NCBI GenBank assembly: GCA_919902495.1
Contig: CAKKRC010000004.1
Coordinates: 36,564 to 100,563 of the forward strand
Direction of reading: 5' to 3'
Source of the DNA: Nitrospiria bacterium
GTDB taxonomy: Bacteria; Nitrospirota; UBA9217
Length of the DNA stretch: 64,000 nt
Positions 56,358 to 64,000 of the stretch are shown here, piece by piece (the first letter of the stretch is position 1; each line of letters opens with the position of its first letter). The position numbers were made by a program, and so were the translations under genes. The notes under the pieces were generated by a model, which was not told where the DNA came from, ran no database searches, and saw only the letters and a list, made by a program, of their open reading frames with translations.

Positions 56358-57011
56358 ATGAATAGAGATAAAGTCCGTTATGACACATCGGAACTGATCG
56401 AAGGGCAGTTTGAGCCTGGATCGGGCAGACGTGTCCTGAAGAATCTCCTCGGCATAAAGAGTAAACGGGAGATAGGACAGGCTGAGACGAGGGAACTTCT
56501 CCGCGCACTCGACGAACTTGTGGATGTTTACGGCGAAGACCATCGCTTCAGGTCTGCTGATATCAGGAAAATGCACGGGCTTTGGCTCGGGAATGTTTAT
56601 GCATGGGCAGGGTCCTATCGCCAGGTAAACCTGAGTAGGGATGATTTTGCGTTTGCGGCTGCGGCTCACATTCCAATGTTGATGGCTGAGTTTGAGCAGG
56701 CTCCCCTCCGCCAGTTTACACCCTGCCATTTCACCACTGTGAGCGAATTAGCGTTCGCTTTGGCAGTTGTGCACGTTGAGCTGGTGCTGATCCATCCGTT
56801 TCGCGACGGTAATGGGAGGGTTGCCCGTATGCTTTCTATTCTTATGGGGTTGCAGGCGGGTTTGCCTTCGCTCGATTTTGGCGACATTAAGGGAAAAAAG
56901 AAGAAGGAGTATTTTTCAGCAGTGCAGGCCGGATTGGACAGGAATTATGAACCAATGGAGAGGATATTCACCGACGTAATCGGTAGGACGCTGCGGATTC
57001 ATGGACGGTAA
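56358..57011 (+). CDS. Fic-family AMPylase/toxin
   Basis: 217 residues. The catalytic motif HPFRDGNGRVAR is intact (HxFx[D/E]GNGRxxR), preceded by the flap region (FRSADIRKMHGLWLGNVYAWAGSYRQVNLSRDDFAF). Fic enzymes transfer AMP or other phosphates to target proteins. I do not see a clear N-terminal inhibitory (S/T)xxxE(G/N) helix in this protein itself. Its 3' end overlaps, by 44 bp, a convergent gene that does carry such a motif. Confidence 0.92.
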   Translation: MNRDKVRYDTSELIEGQFEPGSGRRVLKNLLGIKSKREIGQAETRELLRALDELVDVYGEDHRFRSADIRKMHGLWLGNVYAWAGSYRQVNLSRDDFAFAAAAHIPMLMAEFEQAPLRQFTPCHFTTVSELAFALAVVHVELVLIHPFRDGNGRVARMLSILMGLQAGLPSLDFGDIKGKKKKEYFSAVQAGLDRNYEPMERIFTDVIGRTLRIHGR

Positions 57012-57216
57012 CTGCCGATTTCTTCCTTTTATTTGTTTTAGACGATTTGGCCGGAGGTAACGCGACAGCCCAGGTTGTGTTCTGCTCGTCGATAACCTTG
57101 GGAAGGTGAATCCCTTCAATTGCAGAAGAGGTCACAACGGAGGTATAGAGCATGGCTCTCCGTTCAGCTGGGTTTTTGAGGTACGGGTTGGTTTTGCTTA
57201 ACGATTTTTTCTGCAT
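56968..57216 (-). CDS. Small protein with Fic-inhibitory-like motif SSAIEG
   Basis: 82 residues from the ATG at 57216: MQKKSLSKTNPYLKNPAERR, AMLYTSVVTSSAIEGIHLPK, then a Lys/Arg-rich tail ending SAASYRLRR. SSAIEG fits the (S/T)xxxE(G/N) inhibitory helix found in Fic antitoxins (VbhA) and class II Fic N-termini. It is convergent with and overlapping fic, unlike the usual upstream antitoxin placement. An antitoxin role is inference. Confidence 0.6.
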   Translation of the reverse strand: MQKKSLSKTNPYLKNPAERRAMLYTSVVTSSAIEGIHLPKVIDEQNTTWAVALPPAKSSKTNKRKKSAVTVHESAASYRLRR

Positions 57217-57306
57217 AAGTAGGCGACGAACCATCCGTCTAAAAACATTATAAAGGTTATCCGTATCAAGTCAATTGATTCTTGAACGGTATAAAGGGAT
57301 TATTAC

Positions 57307-58806
57307 ATGACATCTGCCGCAATTGTTCAAAAACTCTGGAACTACTGTAACGTCCTCCGGGACGATGGAATGAGCTACGGCGACTACGTGGAGCAGCTCA
57401 CGTATCTGCTGTTCCTCAAGATGGCCGACGAGCGCACGAAGCCGCCGTACAATCAGCCGAGTGCCGTGCCTGCGAAGTACAACTGGCCCACGCTGCTCAA
57501 GAAGGACGGCGACGACCTGTTCGATCACTATCGCCACATGCTCGAAAGCCTGGGCAATGAAAAAGGTCTGCTCGGCCTGATCTTCAACAAATCCCAGAAC
57601 AAGTTCCAGGACCCTTCGAAATTACGACGTCTTGTTGTCGACCTGATCGATAAGGAAAACTGGTCGGTGATGAGCGCTGATGTAAAAGGGGACGCATACG
57701 AAGGTCTCCTGGAGAAGAACGCGCAGGACACCAAGTCAGGCGCTGGCCAGTACTTCACTCCCCGTCCTTTGATCCAGGCCATGGTTGACGTGATCCAGCC
57801 GAAGCCGAAAGAGACCCTCTGCGATCCTGCGTGCGGAACCGGCGGGTTTCTGCTTGCTGCGCACGATTACGTGGTAAAGCACAACCCGAACATGAGCGCC
57901 GACGAGAAGCGCAAGCTCAAAGGCTCGACCTTCAAGGGCTGGGAGCTGGTCCAGAGCACGGCCCGGCTCTGCGCCATGAACCTGATGCTCCACAGCATCG
58001 GGACCGACAAGGACCTTCCTATCATTGTTTCGGACTCGCTCTCGTCCGACCCCGGCGACCGGTTCGATATCGTGCTGACCAATCCTCCCTTTGGCAAGAA
58101 GAGCAGCACCACCATCGTTGCAGAGAACGGTAAGGTATCACGGGAGACCGATATCATCGAGCGCGAGGACTTCTGGGCCACGACGTCGAACAAGCAGCTC
58201 AACTTCATCCAGCACGTAAAGACCCTGTTAAAACAGAATGGCCGCGCGGCAGTTGTCGTGCCCGATAACGTCCTGTTCGAAGGCGGGGCAGGGGAGACGG
58301 TCAGGAGAAAGCTCCTGCACGAGTGCGACGTGCATACGCTCCTGCGCCTGCCCACGGGCCTGTTCTACGCCCAGGGCGTGAAGGCGAACGTGCTGTTCTT
58401 CGACAAAAAGCCCGCAAGCGAAACGCCCTGGACAAAAAAGCTCTGGATCTACGACCTCCGCACGAACATGCACTTCACGCTCAAGACGAGCTCTCTCCAG
58501 CGCACTGATCTCGACGAGTTTGTGAAGAACTACAATCCCGAGAACCGCCATCAGCGTAAGGCCACCTGGACCGAAAAGAAGCCCGAAGGCCGCTGGCGGT
58601 CTTATGCTTATGATGAGTTAATCGCTCGCGACAAGGCGAGCCTCGACATCTTCTGGCTCAAGGATGAATCCCTCGAAGCCTCCGACAACCTACCCGATCC
58701 CGATGTCATCGCCCAGGAGATCGTGGAAGACTTGGAAGCGGCATTGGAGCAGTTTAGGGAGATTGTAGGGGATTTATCACCAGACAAGTTATTACCACCA
58801 TCGTGA
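57307..58806 (+). CDS. hsdM: Type I restriction-modification methyltransferase subunit HsdM (orphan)
   Basis: 499 residues, start with AAAGGGA 7 nt upstream. The N-terminal HsdM helical domain (MTSAAIVQKLWNYCNVLRDD) is followed by the N6-adenine methylase core: FTPRPLIQAMVDVI, DPACGTGGFLLAAHDY (SAM) and VLTNPPFGKKSS (catalytic NPPF). Full length. No hsdS or hsdR follows; the next gene is DUF488. It may be a relic, or may work with a subunit encoded elsewhere. Confidence 0.95.
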   Translation: MTSAAIVQKLWNYCNVLRDDGMSYGDYVEQLTYLLFLKMADERTKPPYNQPSAVPAKYNWPTLLKKDGDDLFDHYRHMLESLGNEKGLLGLIFNKSQNKFQDPSKLRRLVVDLIDKENWSVMSADVKGDAYEGLLEKNAQDTKSGAGQYFTPRPLIQAMVDVIQPKPKETLCDPACGTGGFLLAAHDYVVKHNPNMSADEKRKLKGSTFKGWELVQSTARLCAMNLMLHSIGTDKDLPIIVSDSLSSDPGDRFDIVLTNPPFGKKSSTTIVAENGKVSRETDIIEREDFWATTSNKQLNFIQHVKTLLKQNGRAAVVVPDNVLFEGGAGETVRRKLLHECDVHTLLRLPTGLFYAQGVKANVLFFDKKPASETPWTKKLWIYDLRTNMHFTLKTSSLQRTDLDEFVKNYNPENRHQRKATWTEKKPEGRWRSYAYDELIARDKASLDIFWLKDESLEASDNLPDPDVIAQEIVEDLEAALEQFREIVGDLSPDKLLPPS

Positions 58807-58882
58807 TTCCCATCATTGCATCCGTTCTGGAAAATCGGTTAAGAACATTTGGAGGAAGCGAAAAAAACCGATAGAAAACCGA

Positions 58883-58903
58883 TAGGGTCGCGTCTTGAAT
58901 GTT
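58883..58903. repeat. Transposon-like terminus, degenerate copy
   Basis: AGGGTCGCGTCTTGAATGTT G, related to AGGGTCAGGTATTGAATGTT, in the hsdM-DUF488 gap where hsdS/hsdR would be expected. Confidence 0.6.
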
Positions 58904-58960
58904 GCTGTTGACAGTGCATAGACGGTAGGAAGCTGCAAGAATCCTGCAAGTAATGATCTT

Positions 58961-59590
58961 ATGGCCAACACTCTTTTCACAATCGGCTATTCAAACCGAT
59001 CGATCGAAGACTTAATTGCCCTGCTCAAGCAGCATAAGATAACTGCGCTTTGCGATGTTCGATCCGCGCCCTACAGCAGCCGTAATCCTCAGTACAACCG
59101 CGAGATATTCAAGCAGTCGCTAAAACTTCGTAATATCGAGTATGTATTCCTTGGCGAGGAACTCGGGGCGAGGCCAAAAGACCTGTCCTGCTATGTCGAG
59201 GGGAAGGCAATCTATGAAAAGATTGCTGCTGCGACGTTGTTCAAAAAAGGCCTGGAACGCGTTAATCTCGGAATTAAGAAAGGTTACACTCTTGCCCTTA
59301 TGTGCGCAGAGAAAGACCCGATGACGTGTCATCGAACGATATTAATTTGCAGAAATCTGCGCGGGCAGGGCGTTGATATCCAGCACATCATCGATGATCA
59401 AACCAATGAGACGCAAACTGATCTTGAAAAGCGATTGATCGCACAATTGAAGCTTTATCCCGATATGTTCAAGGACGCGGATCCGAATGCGCTCATCGAA
59501 CGCGCGTATGACGCGCAGGGCGACCGGATCACTTATGTGGAGAAGGGCGAACGGGAACCGAACGAAATAACGGTGGGACCGGGTCTATAA
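58961..59590 (+). CDS. DUF488-family protein
   Basis: 209 residues. The DUF488 opening LFTIGYSNRSIEDLIALLKQ and CDVRSAPYSSRNPQYNRE are present, then the cysteine-containing KKGYTLALMCAEKDPMTCHR, where CAEKDPxxCHR is the conserved motif. Biochemical function is unknown. It begins a run of seven rightward genes of obscure function. Confidence 0.88.
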   Translation: MANTLFTIGYSNRSIEDLIALLKQHKITALCDVRSAPYSSRNPQYNREIFKQSLKLRNIEYVFLGEELGARPKDLSCYVEGKAIYEKIAAATLFKKGLERVNLGIKKGYTLALMCAEKDPMTCHRTILICRNLRGQGVDIQHIIDDQTNETQTDLEKRLIAQLKLYPDMFKDADPNALIERAYDAQGDRITYVEKGEREPNEITVGPGL

Positions 59591-59625
59591 TAGTTGTGCA
59601 AGAATCGGATAGGATCACCTTATTC

Positions 59626-59994
59626 ATGTCCAAATCCAAAACAGACAAGTCCCGCGAGACACGCATCGATGACGAAATCATCGTGGATTGCTACGGCGAA
59701 GCCGAGCGTGCCATGGGGTGGTATTACTACCTTCAGGACCACCTGGAATTTCCCTTTGCCGCCAAATGCATTGCAGCCAGATCTATTTCCCCTTTAAAGA
59801 CCGGCGAGGCGGCGGAAGTCGTCGGCATGGCGCCGGAGGTTGAATGCGAACGGGAAATGTTCGTGGCGATCCGATGGGAGAAGCGGAAATTCGGCGTGCC
59901 GCTGGCGCAGTTGGAGGGCATCAAAACGAGCAAGGAAACCAAAGAGGCTATCGAAGATCGGCGCTACTGGGTGGCGCGGGGATATGAGTTCTGA
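59626..59994 (+). CDS. CcbP-like calcium-binding protein
   Basis: 122 residues from the ATG at 59626; a GTG at 59596 is the alternative. The family pattern is DDEIIVDCYGEAERAMGWYYYLQDHLEFPF, AKCIAARSISPLKTGEAAEVVGM, REMFVAIRWEKRKFGVPLAQLEGI and RRYWVARGYEF, acidic overall. The founding member CcbP of Anabaena sequesters Ca2+. Confidence 0.8.
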   Translation: MSKSKTDKSRETRIDDEIIVDCYGEAERAMGWYYYLQDHLEFPFAAKCIAARSISPLKTGEAAEVVGMAPEVECEREMFVAIRWEKRKFGVPLAQLEGIKTSKETKEAIEDRRYWVARGYEF

Positions 59995-60018
59995 GTGAGA
60001 TGATTCTGCGGAGACGGC

Positions 60019-60399
60019 ATGATGAAGAATCGATCTGCAAAGACGCTGGAGAAAAAGCTGAAAAGCGGTTTCAAGGGCTACCCGCTTGCCACGATCGCAC
60101 TCTACGGACCGACGGACAAGTTGGCTACGAAACTCGTTGTCGGCATTATCCCTCGTAAAGATGCGGAACCTGAGCCGTTAAAGAAGTGGACTTCGGAGGG
60201 CGACATCAGGCAGAAACAGGGTGTGGCGGAAGAGAGTCTTCAGTTCCTCAAGGAGAACAACGCGGTTTCTGTGGCCATGACGGACCGGATTATCGGCTGT
60301 CCGCATGAGTCAGGTGTCGATTATCCGGAAGGGCAATCCTGTCCTCAGTGCCCCTTCTGGGCGGGACGCAATCGCTGGACCGGAGATGTTGAACATTGA
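60019..60399 (+). CDS. Conserved hypothetical protein with CPQCPFW motif
   Basis: 126 residues. A KSGFKGYPLATIALYGPTDK opening is followed by CPHESGVDYPEGQSCPQCPFWAGRNRWTGD, where three cysteines and a histidine could bind a metal. I do not recognise a named family. It lies 24 nt after the CcbP gene and probably shares its transcript. Confidence 0.75.
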   Translation: MMKNRSAKTLEKKLKSGFKGYPLATIALYGPTDKLATKLVVGIIPRKDAEPEPLKKWTSEGDIRQKQGVAEESLQFLKENNAVSVAMTDRIIGCPHESGVDYPEGQSCPQCPFWAGRNRWTGDVEH

Positions 60400-60506
60400 G
60401 ACAAAAGAGTCTGGCCCTGACCCTCAGGGCGTTGGGCGAAGTCTATCCTGCAACTTCCCGCAGGGAGTACAAGCAGCGAAATGCGTATAGCATCGCAGGG
60501 GACAGT

Positions 60507-61079
60507 ATGAGTACAACAGTCAAAACAAAGAAAACAAACGCGTCATGGAACGACGTCAAGAAGGCGCTCGCGGGCCATGGCAAGACCGCTTTGCTCGGCC
60601 TGATAGCCGATCTGTACGACTACAGTGCTCAAAATAGAAATTTTCTGCATGCCCGTTTCTCAACGGGCGCTGATCCTCTGAAGCCGTACAAAAAAATCAT
60701 CGACGACGCTTTGTTCCCTGATGTCATGAAGAATAAACCGGTGCGGATCGCCGACGCGAAAAGAGCGATATCGGATTACAAAAAAGCGATCGGCGATCAA
60801 AAGGGGAGTCTCGAATTGATGCTCTTCTTCGTCGAAACCGGCACCGCGTTTACGCTCGATCTCGGCGATATGGATGAGAATTTCTACCTCGCGCTCGAAC
60901 GAATGTATAAGAAGGCCATTGATCTGCTGCTGACATTTGACGAAGATATCGTTGACGCCTATTATCCCCGGTTCGAGAAGTTGGTTTCATCCTCGGAAAA
61001 CATCGGCTGGGGCTATCATGATTCGCTGGCCGACATCTTTTATGAGGCCTTTCCGGATGAGGAGGAGTCAGATCATTGA
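60507..61079 (+). CDS. DUF6155-like protein
   Basis: 190 residues from the ATG at 60507 (AGGGGAC upstream); a longer frame reaches 60396. It is helical: WNDVKKALAGHGKTALLGLI, LYDYSAQNRNFLHARF, PYKKIIDDALFPDV, RIADAKRAISDYKKA and LMLFFVETG. This is the pattern I associate with DUF6155. Function is unknown. Confidence 0.7.
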   Translation: MSTTVKTKKTNASWNDVKKALAGHGKTALLGLIADLYDYSAQNRNFLHARFSTGADPLKPYKKIIDDALFPDVMKNKPVRIADAKRAISDYKKAIGDQKGSLELMLFFVETGTAFTLDLGDMDENFYLALERMYKKAIDLLLTFDEDIVDAYYPRFEKLVSSSENIGWGYHDSLADIFYEAFPDEEESDH

Positions 61080-61130
61080 TTGGGTCGGCGTCGGAGCCGA
61101 TCTGATCGATTTCCGGAAAAGGGGTGCGCT

Positions 61131-61826
61131 ATGTCGAAAGATGCCGGCAATCGCGGACGGAAGAAGCTCAAAGTCGACCTTTCCGAACTCGTCTTCGCAA
61201 TGGAACTGGGCGAAACCATGGAGCGGAGCGGGTATCTCGACACCGAGACCGGCGCGATCATCGACATGCCCGACGACATCATACGAGCCGTGGAAGACGG
61301 AGAAACCGAATCGGCGCTGGTCGATTGGGACGACGAGCTCGCGGAGAAGGCCGATGCCATCCTGAGCGATGAGAAGTACCGCTTCCTGCTGATCCCGAAG
61401 CGCGATTCCCGTGAAGCCTACGATCTGATGGCCGATTTTGCGGAGTCCGTGAAGGACAAGGGACTTCGGGAAAAGCTCGCAATAGCCCTGGACGGCAAGG
61501 GCGCGTTCCGGCGGTTCAGAACCGTACTGGAGCAATCCGGTGAACTGGACCGATGGTACGCATTCAAGGAGGAGAGATCGCGCGACGCGGCCGTTGAATG
61601 GTTGCTGGAGAACGGCATCGAGCCGGTGCAGGTGATCTCCGGCTATTTCAATGATGATGGGACGGAGATCAACCCCGATCTCGTACCGAAGCCGGGGCTG
61701 TGCCTGACCTGCAAAAAGGACAATGTCGGCGGACAAGAGGAAATCCTCTGCATGCTGACGCGGAACGATCAGAAGGGCGGGAAGGTATTCGAATGCGGGG
61801 CCTATGAGCCGAAACATTCCGGATAG
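61131..61826 (+). CDS. UPF0158-family protein
   Basis: 231 residues from the ATG at 61131 with AAAAGGGG upstream. The UPF0158 core is LSELVFAMELGETMERSGYL, YRFLLIPKRDSREAYDLMAD, GKGAFRRFRTVLEQSGELDRWYAFKEER and AVEWLLENGIEPV. An extra C-terminal segment with CLTCKKDN...CMLTRNDQ...CGAYEP cysteines could bind zinc. Function is unknown. Confidence 0.82.
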   Translation: MSKDAGNRGRKKLKVDLSELVFAMELGETMERSGYLDTETGAIIDMPDDIIRAVEDGETESALVDWDDELAEKADAILSDEKYRFLLIPKRDSREAYDLMADFAESVKDKGLREKLAIALDGKGAFRRFRTVLEQSGELDRWYAFKEERSRDAAVEWLLENGIEPVQVISGYFNDDGTEINPDLVPKPGLCLTCKKDNVGGQEEILCMLTRNDQKGGKVFECGAYEPKHSG

Positions 61827-61831
61827 CTCGG

Positions 61832-62434
61832 ATGAAGAAAAAATTCAACAGGGTATATCAGTTCAAAATCACGCTCGAAGAGATCCTCCCGCCGGTCTGG
61901 CGACGGATACAGGTCCCGGAAACCTATTCGTTCTGGGATTTGCACGTCGCGATCCAGGACAGCATGGGGTGGCTGGATTGCCATCTGCATGAATTCGAGA
62001 TGGAACATCCTTCGACAGGCGAAAAGGAACACATCGGTATTCCCCCGGAGGATTATTTCGAGGATGATCCGGAAGTGTTCCCCGGCTGGAAGAAGAATAT
62101 CAGGGCGTACTTCACGCCGGACAATGCCTCGGCAAAGTATCGATACGACTTCGGCGATGACTGGCGGCATGAGGTTGTGCTGGAGAAGATCGAACCAATG
62201 GCGGATGGCGTCTCCTATCCGGTCTGCATCGGCGGTGAACGCGCCTGTCCGCCGGAAGACTGCGGCGGGCCGCACGGGTACGGGGAATTCTTGGAGATCA
62301 TCATGGACCCTGCCCATAAGCAATATGGAGAAATGACGGCATGGGCCGGCGCTCAGTTCGATCCTGAGCGCTTTGACCCGGGAAAGGTCCGGTTCGATGA
62401 TCCCTCGAAGCGGCTGAAGCGGGCCATGGAATAG
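61832..62434 (+). CDS. Plasmid pRiA4b ORF-3-like protein
   Basis: 200 residues. The family signature is VYQFKITLEEILPPVWRRIQV, TYSFWDLHVAIQDSMGWLDCHLHEF, YDFGDDWRHEVVLEKI and CIGGERACPPEDCGGPHGYGEFLEI. The fold is found widely on mobile elements; its function is unknown. It starts 5 nt after the UPF0158 stop, indicating an operon. Confidence 0.92.
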   Translation: MKKKFNRVYQFKITLEEILPPVWRRIQVPETYSFWDLHVAIQDSMGWLDCHLHEFEMEHPSTGEKEHIGIPPEDYFEDDPEVFPGWKKNIRAYFTPDNASAKYRYDFGDDWRHEVVLEKIEPMADGVSYPVCIGGERACPPEDCGGPHGYGEFLEIIMDPAHKQYGEMTAWAGAQFDPERFDPGKVRFDDPSKRLKRAME

Positions 62435-62509
62435 TTGGAACGGGGCAGGCACGGCGGGCGCTCGGACATCATTTCAGACTGAGAGGACGCAGGGGGGAGG
62501 CGGAAGACC

Positions 62510-63520
62510 ATGGCCAAGAAAACAGACATGAACAAGCGGTGCAACAAGGCCGCTCAGAAGAAGCAGCAGAAGCGCAATACGAAAGCGGAGGCTGCGCGCA
62601 GAAAGCCGATCGTCCAGGTCGTGCCCCGGCCCGGCATCTCGGAGATGGGCGCGCCGGAGGGGTTCCGAGCCATCGGGATGGCCCAGGCCATGATGGAATA
62701 TGCCAAACCGCTCGATGAATATTACGGGAAGGAGCCGCAGAGTATTGATGATTTGAACAAGCTGATGAAATTATCCATGCTGCTCTGGAACCACGCCCTG
62801 GACGTGGAAAAAGGCGAGGAACGGGCCGCGCGGAAATCCGAGGTCGTCAAGGCGCTTTCCGACGCATTCGGCATGAGCGGCGAAGATGCCGAGGCGCTTC
62901 GCGTCCGCATGGTCGCGCGCCGGACCTGGCTGTTCCCGGAGGACGTGCAGCCCGCGGAGCGCACGTCTCCCGTCATGATCATGCGCAAGGAAATCCTGGC
63001 TGACATCAAGTCGTTCAACTACGACCGCATGCAGCACACGAGGGACGAAATTCTCCCGACCGATGAGGACCGCGCTCTGATCGATAAAATCAAGCAGCTG
63101 GACCGCTTCATGGAAGAGGAGGCGGACTATGGGGAATACGAGAAGCTCCTGACGGAAACGAAGGATGAGGCGGAAAAGCGGTTCAAACTGTGGCTCGCCG
63201 ACAGAGGCTTCCCGGCCGAGCACCACGGTCTGTCCGGATGTCTTCACATCTACTTCGACTTCGTCTATGGCTATATGCACGATCATGTCGTGACGCTGAG
63301 GACGATTACGCTCAATTATTTAACGGAGTTTTTCGAGGATTTCCTGATCCGAAAGGTCTACGGCGATCCGCGGGAGTACGTCGAATGGCCGCCGGCGATC
63401 AAGCTGTTTTATCTGTTCCTCAAGGACAAGGGGTATATGGAAAGCCTTGATTCGATCACTTCGATGATCAATGCGATGGAGCTGAGGTTGATGAGCGTGC
63501 TTAAGAAGCAGTTCGGGTGA
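62510..63520 (+). CDS. Hypothetical protein (helical, Lys-rich N-terminus)
   Basis: 336 residues. The N-terminus is strongly basic (MNKRCNKAAQKKQQKRNTKA). An acidic helical middle follows (MKLSMLLWNHALDVEKGEER, DRALIDKIKQLDRFMEEEAD), then an aromatic-rich C-terminal half (HIYFDFVYGYMHDHVV, YVEWPPAIKLFYLFLKDKGY). I do not recognise the family. It is the last gene of the rightward run. Confidence 0.7.
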   Translation: MAKKTDMNKRCNKAAQKKQQKRNTKAEAARRKPIVQVVPRPGISEMGAPEGFRAIGMAQAMMEYAKPLDEYYGKEPQSIDDLNKLMKLSMLLWNHALDVEKGEERAARKSEVVKALSDAFGMSGEDAEALRVRMVARRTWLFPEDVQPAERTSPVMIMRKEILADIKSFNYDRMQHTRDEILPTDEDRALIDKIKQLDRFMEEEADYGEYEKLLTETKDEAEKRFKLWLADRGFPAEHHGLSGCLHIYFDFVYGYMHDHVVTLRTITLNYLTEFFEDFLIRKVYGDPREYVEWPPAIKLFYLFLKDKGYMESLDSITSMINAMELRLMSVLKKQFG

Positions 63521-63831
63521 TGGTTTGTGGCTGAAGAGGCAGCGCTAGGCCGTCTTGGGGCCAGGTTTATATTGTTGCACTTTGTACATACGTGATTCGC
63601 AGCGCGTGGTCTCGTTCTTCTCACTAAGGCGGCTGAACCGTCTCGATTCCTCCTCTTCGATCGAGATCGTGAATGTGCTGCTCGATCCCCGGGATCCCGA
63701 GGGAACACCTTGCGGTCGTTAAAGGCAATAAGCAGGGGGGCCATGTTCTACATGGCGCGTCTCCCAATGAAATCACAAAGGCCCGGGATGATCCCGGGCC
63801 TTTGTGTTTACGTCCATGCTTGATGTTCTTC
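63521..63831. other. Non-coding interval before the right-edge gene
   Basis: 311 bp. It holds an imperfect GCCATGT/ACATGGC dyad near 63740 and the strong palindrome at 63774-63806. A minus-strand open frame at 63409-63744 overlaps the preceding gene and looks spurious. Confidence 0.5.
63774..63806 (-). terminator. Perfect 16-bp palindrome, probable terminator
   Basis: CACAAAGGCCCGGGAT, one base, ATCCCGGGCCTTTGTG. The stem is GC-rich and lies 26 bp after the stop of the minus-strand gene, with short T-runs on either side. It could act in both directions. Confidence 0.6.
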
Positions 63832-64000
63832 TTACGCGGCCTGCGGTTTCGCGATCGGCGGCGGAGCCATTTCCCGGTAATTGGGTATGCCCACGGATTC
63901 GAGGAAGCGCTGCATCGCTTCAGGGTCCAGGGATCCGGCCGGGATCACGACATCGGGACGGCAGGCGTTCAGCACTGTCTGAACAAGGTTGCGCGCGCTG
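63832..64000 (-). CDS. C-terminal fragment of an unidentified protein (cut by window edge)
   Basis: The minus-strand frame open to the edge reads ARNLVQTVLNACRPDVVIPA, GSLDPEAMQRFLESVGIPNY, then REMAPPPIAKPQAA and TAA. High-GC codon use resembles the chromosomal genes. The family is not recognised. It may lie beyond the island's right end. Confidence 0.55.
   Translation of the reverse strand, partial: SARNLVQTVLNACRPDVVIPAGSLDPEAMQRFLESVGIPNYREMAPPPIAKPQAA

Noticed and set aside
56221..56729. Minus-strand frames opposite fic
   Set aside because: They run through the operator dyad and the fic coding region and have no domain.
59570..59590. GGTGGGACCGGG as a possible attR of the tRNA-Glu island
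   Set aside because: Shares only a few bases with the tRNA-Glu 3' end and lacks the T-arm sequence.
63409..63744. Minus-strand frame near the right end
   Set aside because: Overlaps the 3' end of the 336-residue gene, lacks a ribosome-binding site and a recognisable domain.

Overview
The window is a GC-rich bacterial chromosome segment of about 64 kb that appears to span the replication-origin neighbourhood. dnaA, dnaN, gyrB and gyrA run leftward. The chromosome-partition group mnmE-mnmG-rsmG-(Clp1-like)-parA-parB runs rightward, with two perfect parS sites. Several genes suggest an anaerobic or sulfur-metabolising, Gram-negative lineage of the Nitrospirota/Desulfobacterota kind: TusA and two DsrE-family proteins, an indolepyruvate:ferredoxin oxidoreductase pair with a phenylacetate-CoA ligase, lipoproteins, RlpA, and a single-chain PurL. 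The phylum cannot be fixed from this sequence alone.

Region 1 (1-9.9 kb, minus strand): serS (cut by the window edge), a TPR lipoprotein, gyrA, a second TPR lipoprotein and gyrB form a tight operon. It is preceded by dnaN, with a hairpin terminator between them, and by dnaA. Region 2 (9.9-10.3 kb) is the dnaA upstream region with one consensus DnaA box and a strong promoter for tusA-dsrE. Region 3 (10.3-25.5 kb) holds sulfur-relay genes, hisI, HIT, S4, HD, NMP-kinase, NUDIX, GIY-YIG, class V aminotransferase and pgi, then mnmE, mnmG, rsmG, a Clp1/Grc3-like polynucleotide kinase lying between two parS sites, parAB and a bactofilin. Region 4 (25.6-43.5 kb) holds purL, a SlyD-like FKBP, a Dabb protein, rlpA, a secreted intradiol dioxygenase-like protein, paaK-iorA-iorB, a J-domain protein, a membrane hybrid histidine kinase, an MBL hydrolase, a methyltransferase and dus. 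Its intergenic spaces carry many long imperfect palindromes of several repeat families.

Region 5 (43.5-63.8 kb): tRNA-Gln and tRNA-Glu are followed by a P4-type tyrosine integrase and an accessory island. In order the island carries a TumE/TumA-type toxin-antitoxin module; a translationally coupled HNH - NUDIX - SauUSI-like (PLD/helicase/DUF3427) modification-dependent restriction operon; a frameshifted REP-associated (Y1) transposase; a BRO protein; a truncated YgjP; an IS110 fragment; a Phd/PIN module; remnants of vapB and hsdM; a small conserved gene and a Fic gene, each preceded by a near-identical inverted-repeat operator; a convergent small protein with a Fic-inhibitory-like motif; an orphan HsdM; and a run of seven co-directional genes (DUF488, CcbP-like, unknown, DUF6155, UPF0158, pRiA4b ORF-3, unknown). 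No attR repeat of the tRNA-Glu 3' end was found, so the right boundary of the island is unknown.

The best candidates for something undescribed are: the HNH-NUDIX-SauUSI operon, in which a nucleotide-pool enzyme sits between two modification-dependent nucleases and the whole unit is bracketed by inverted transposon-like termini; the Fic unit with its twin GTTACCATACA dyads and the convergent SSAIEG protein; the seven-gene run at the right end; and the polynucleotide-kinase gene bracketed by parS sites that abut stop codons.
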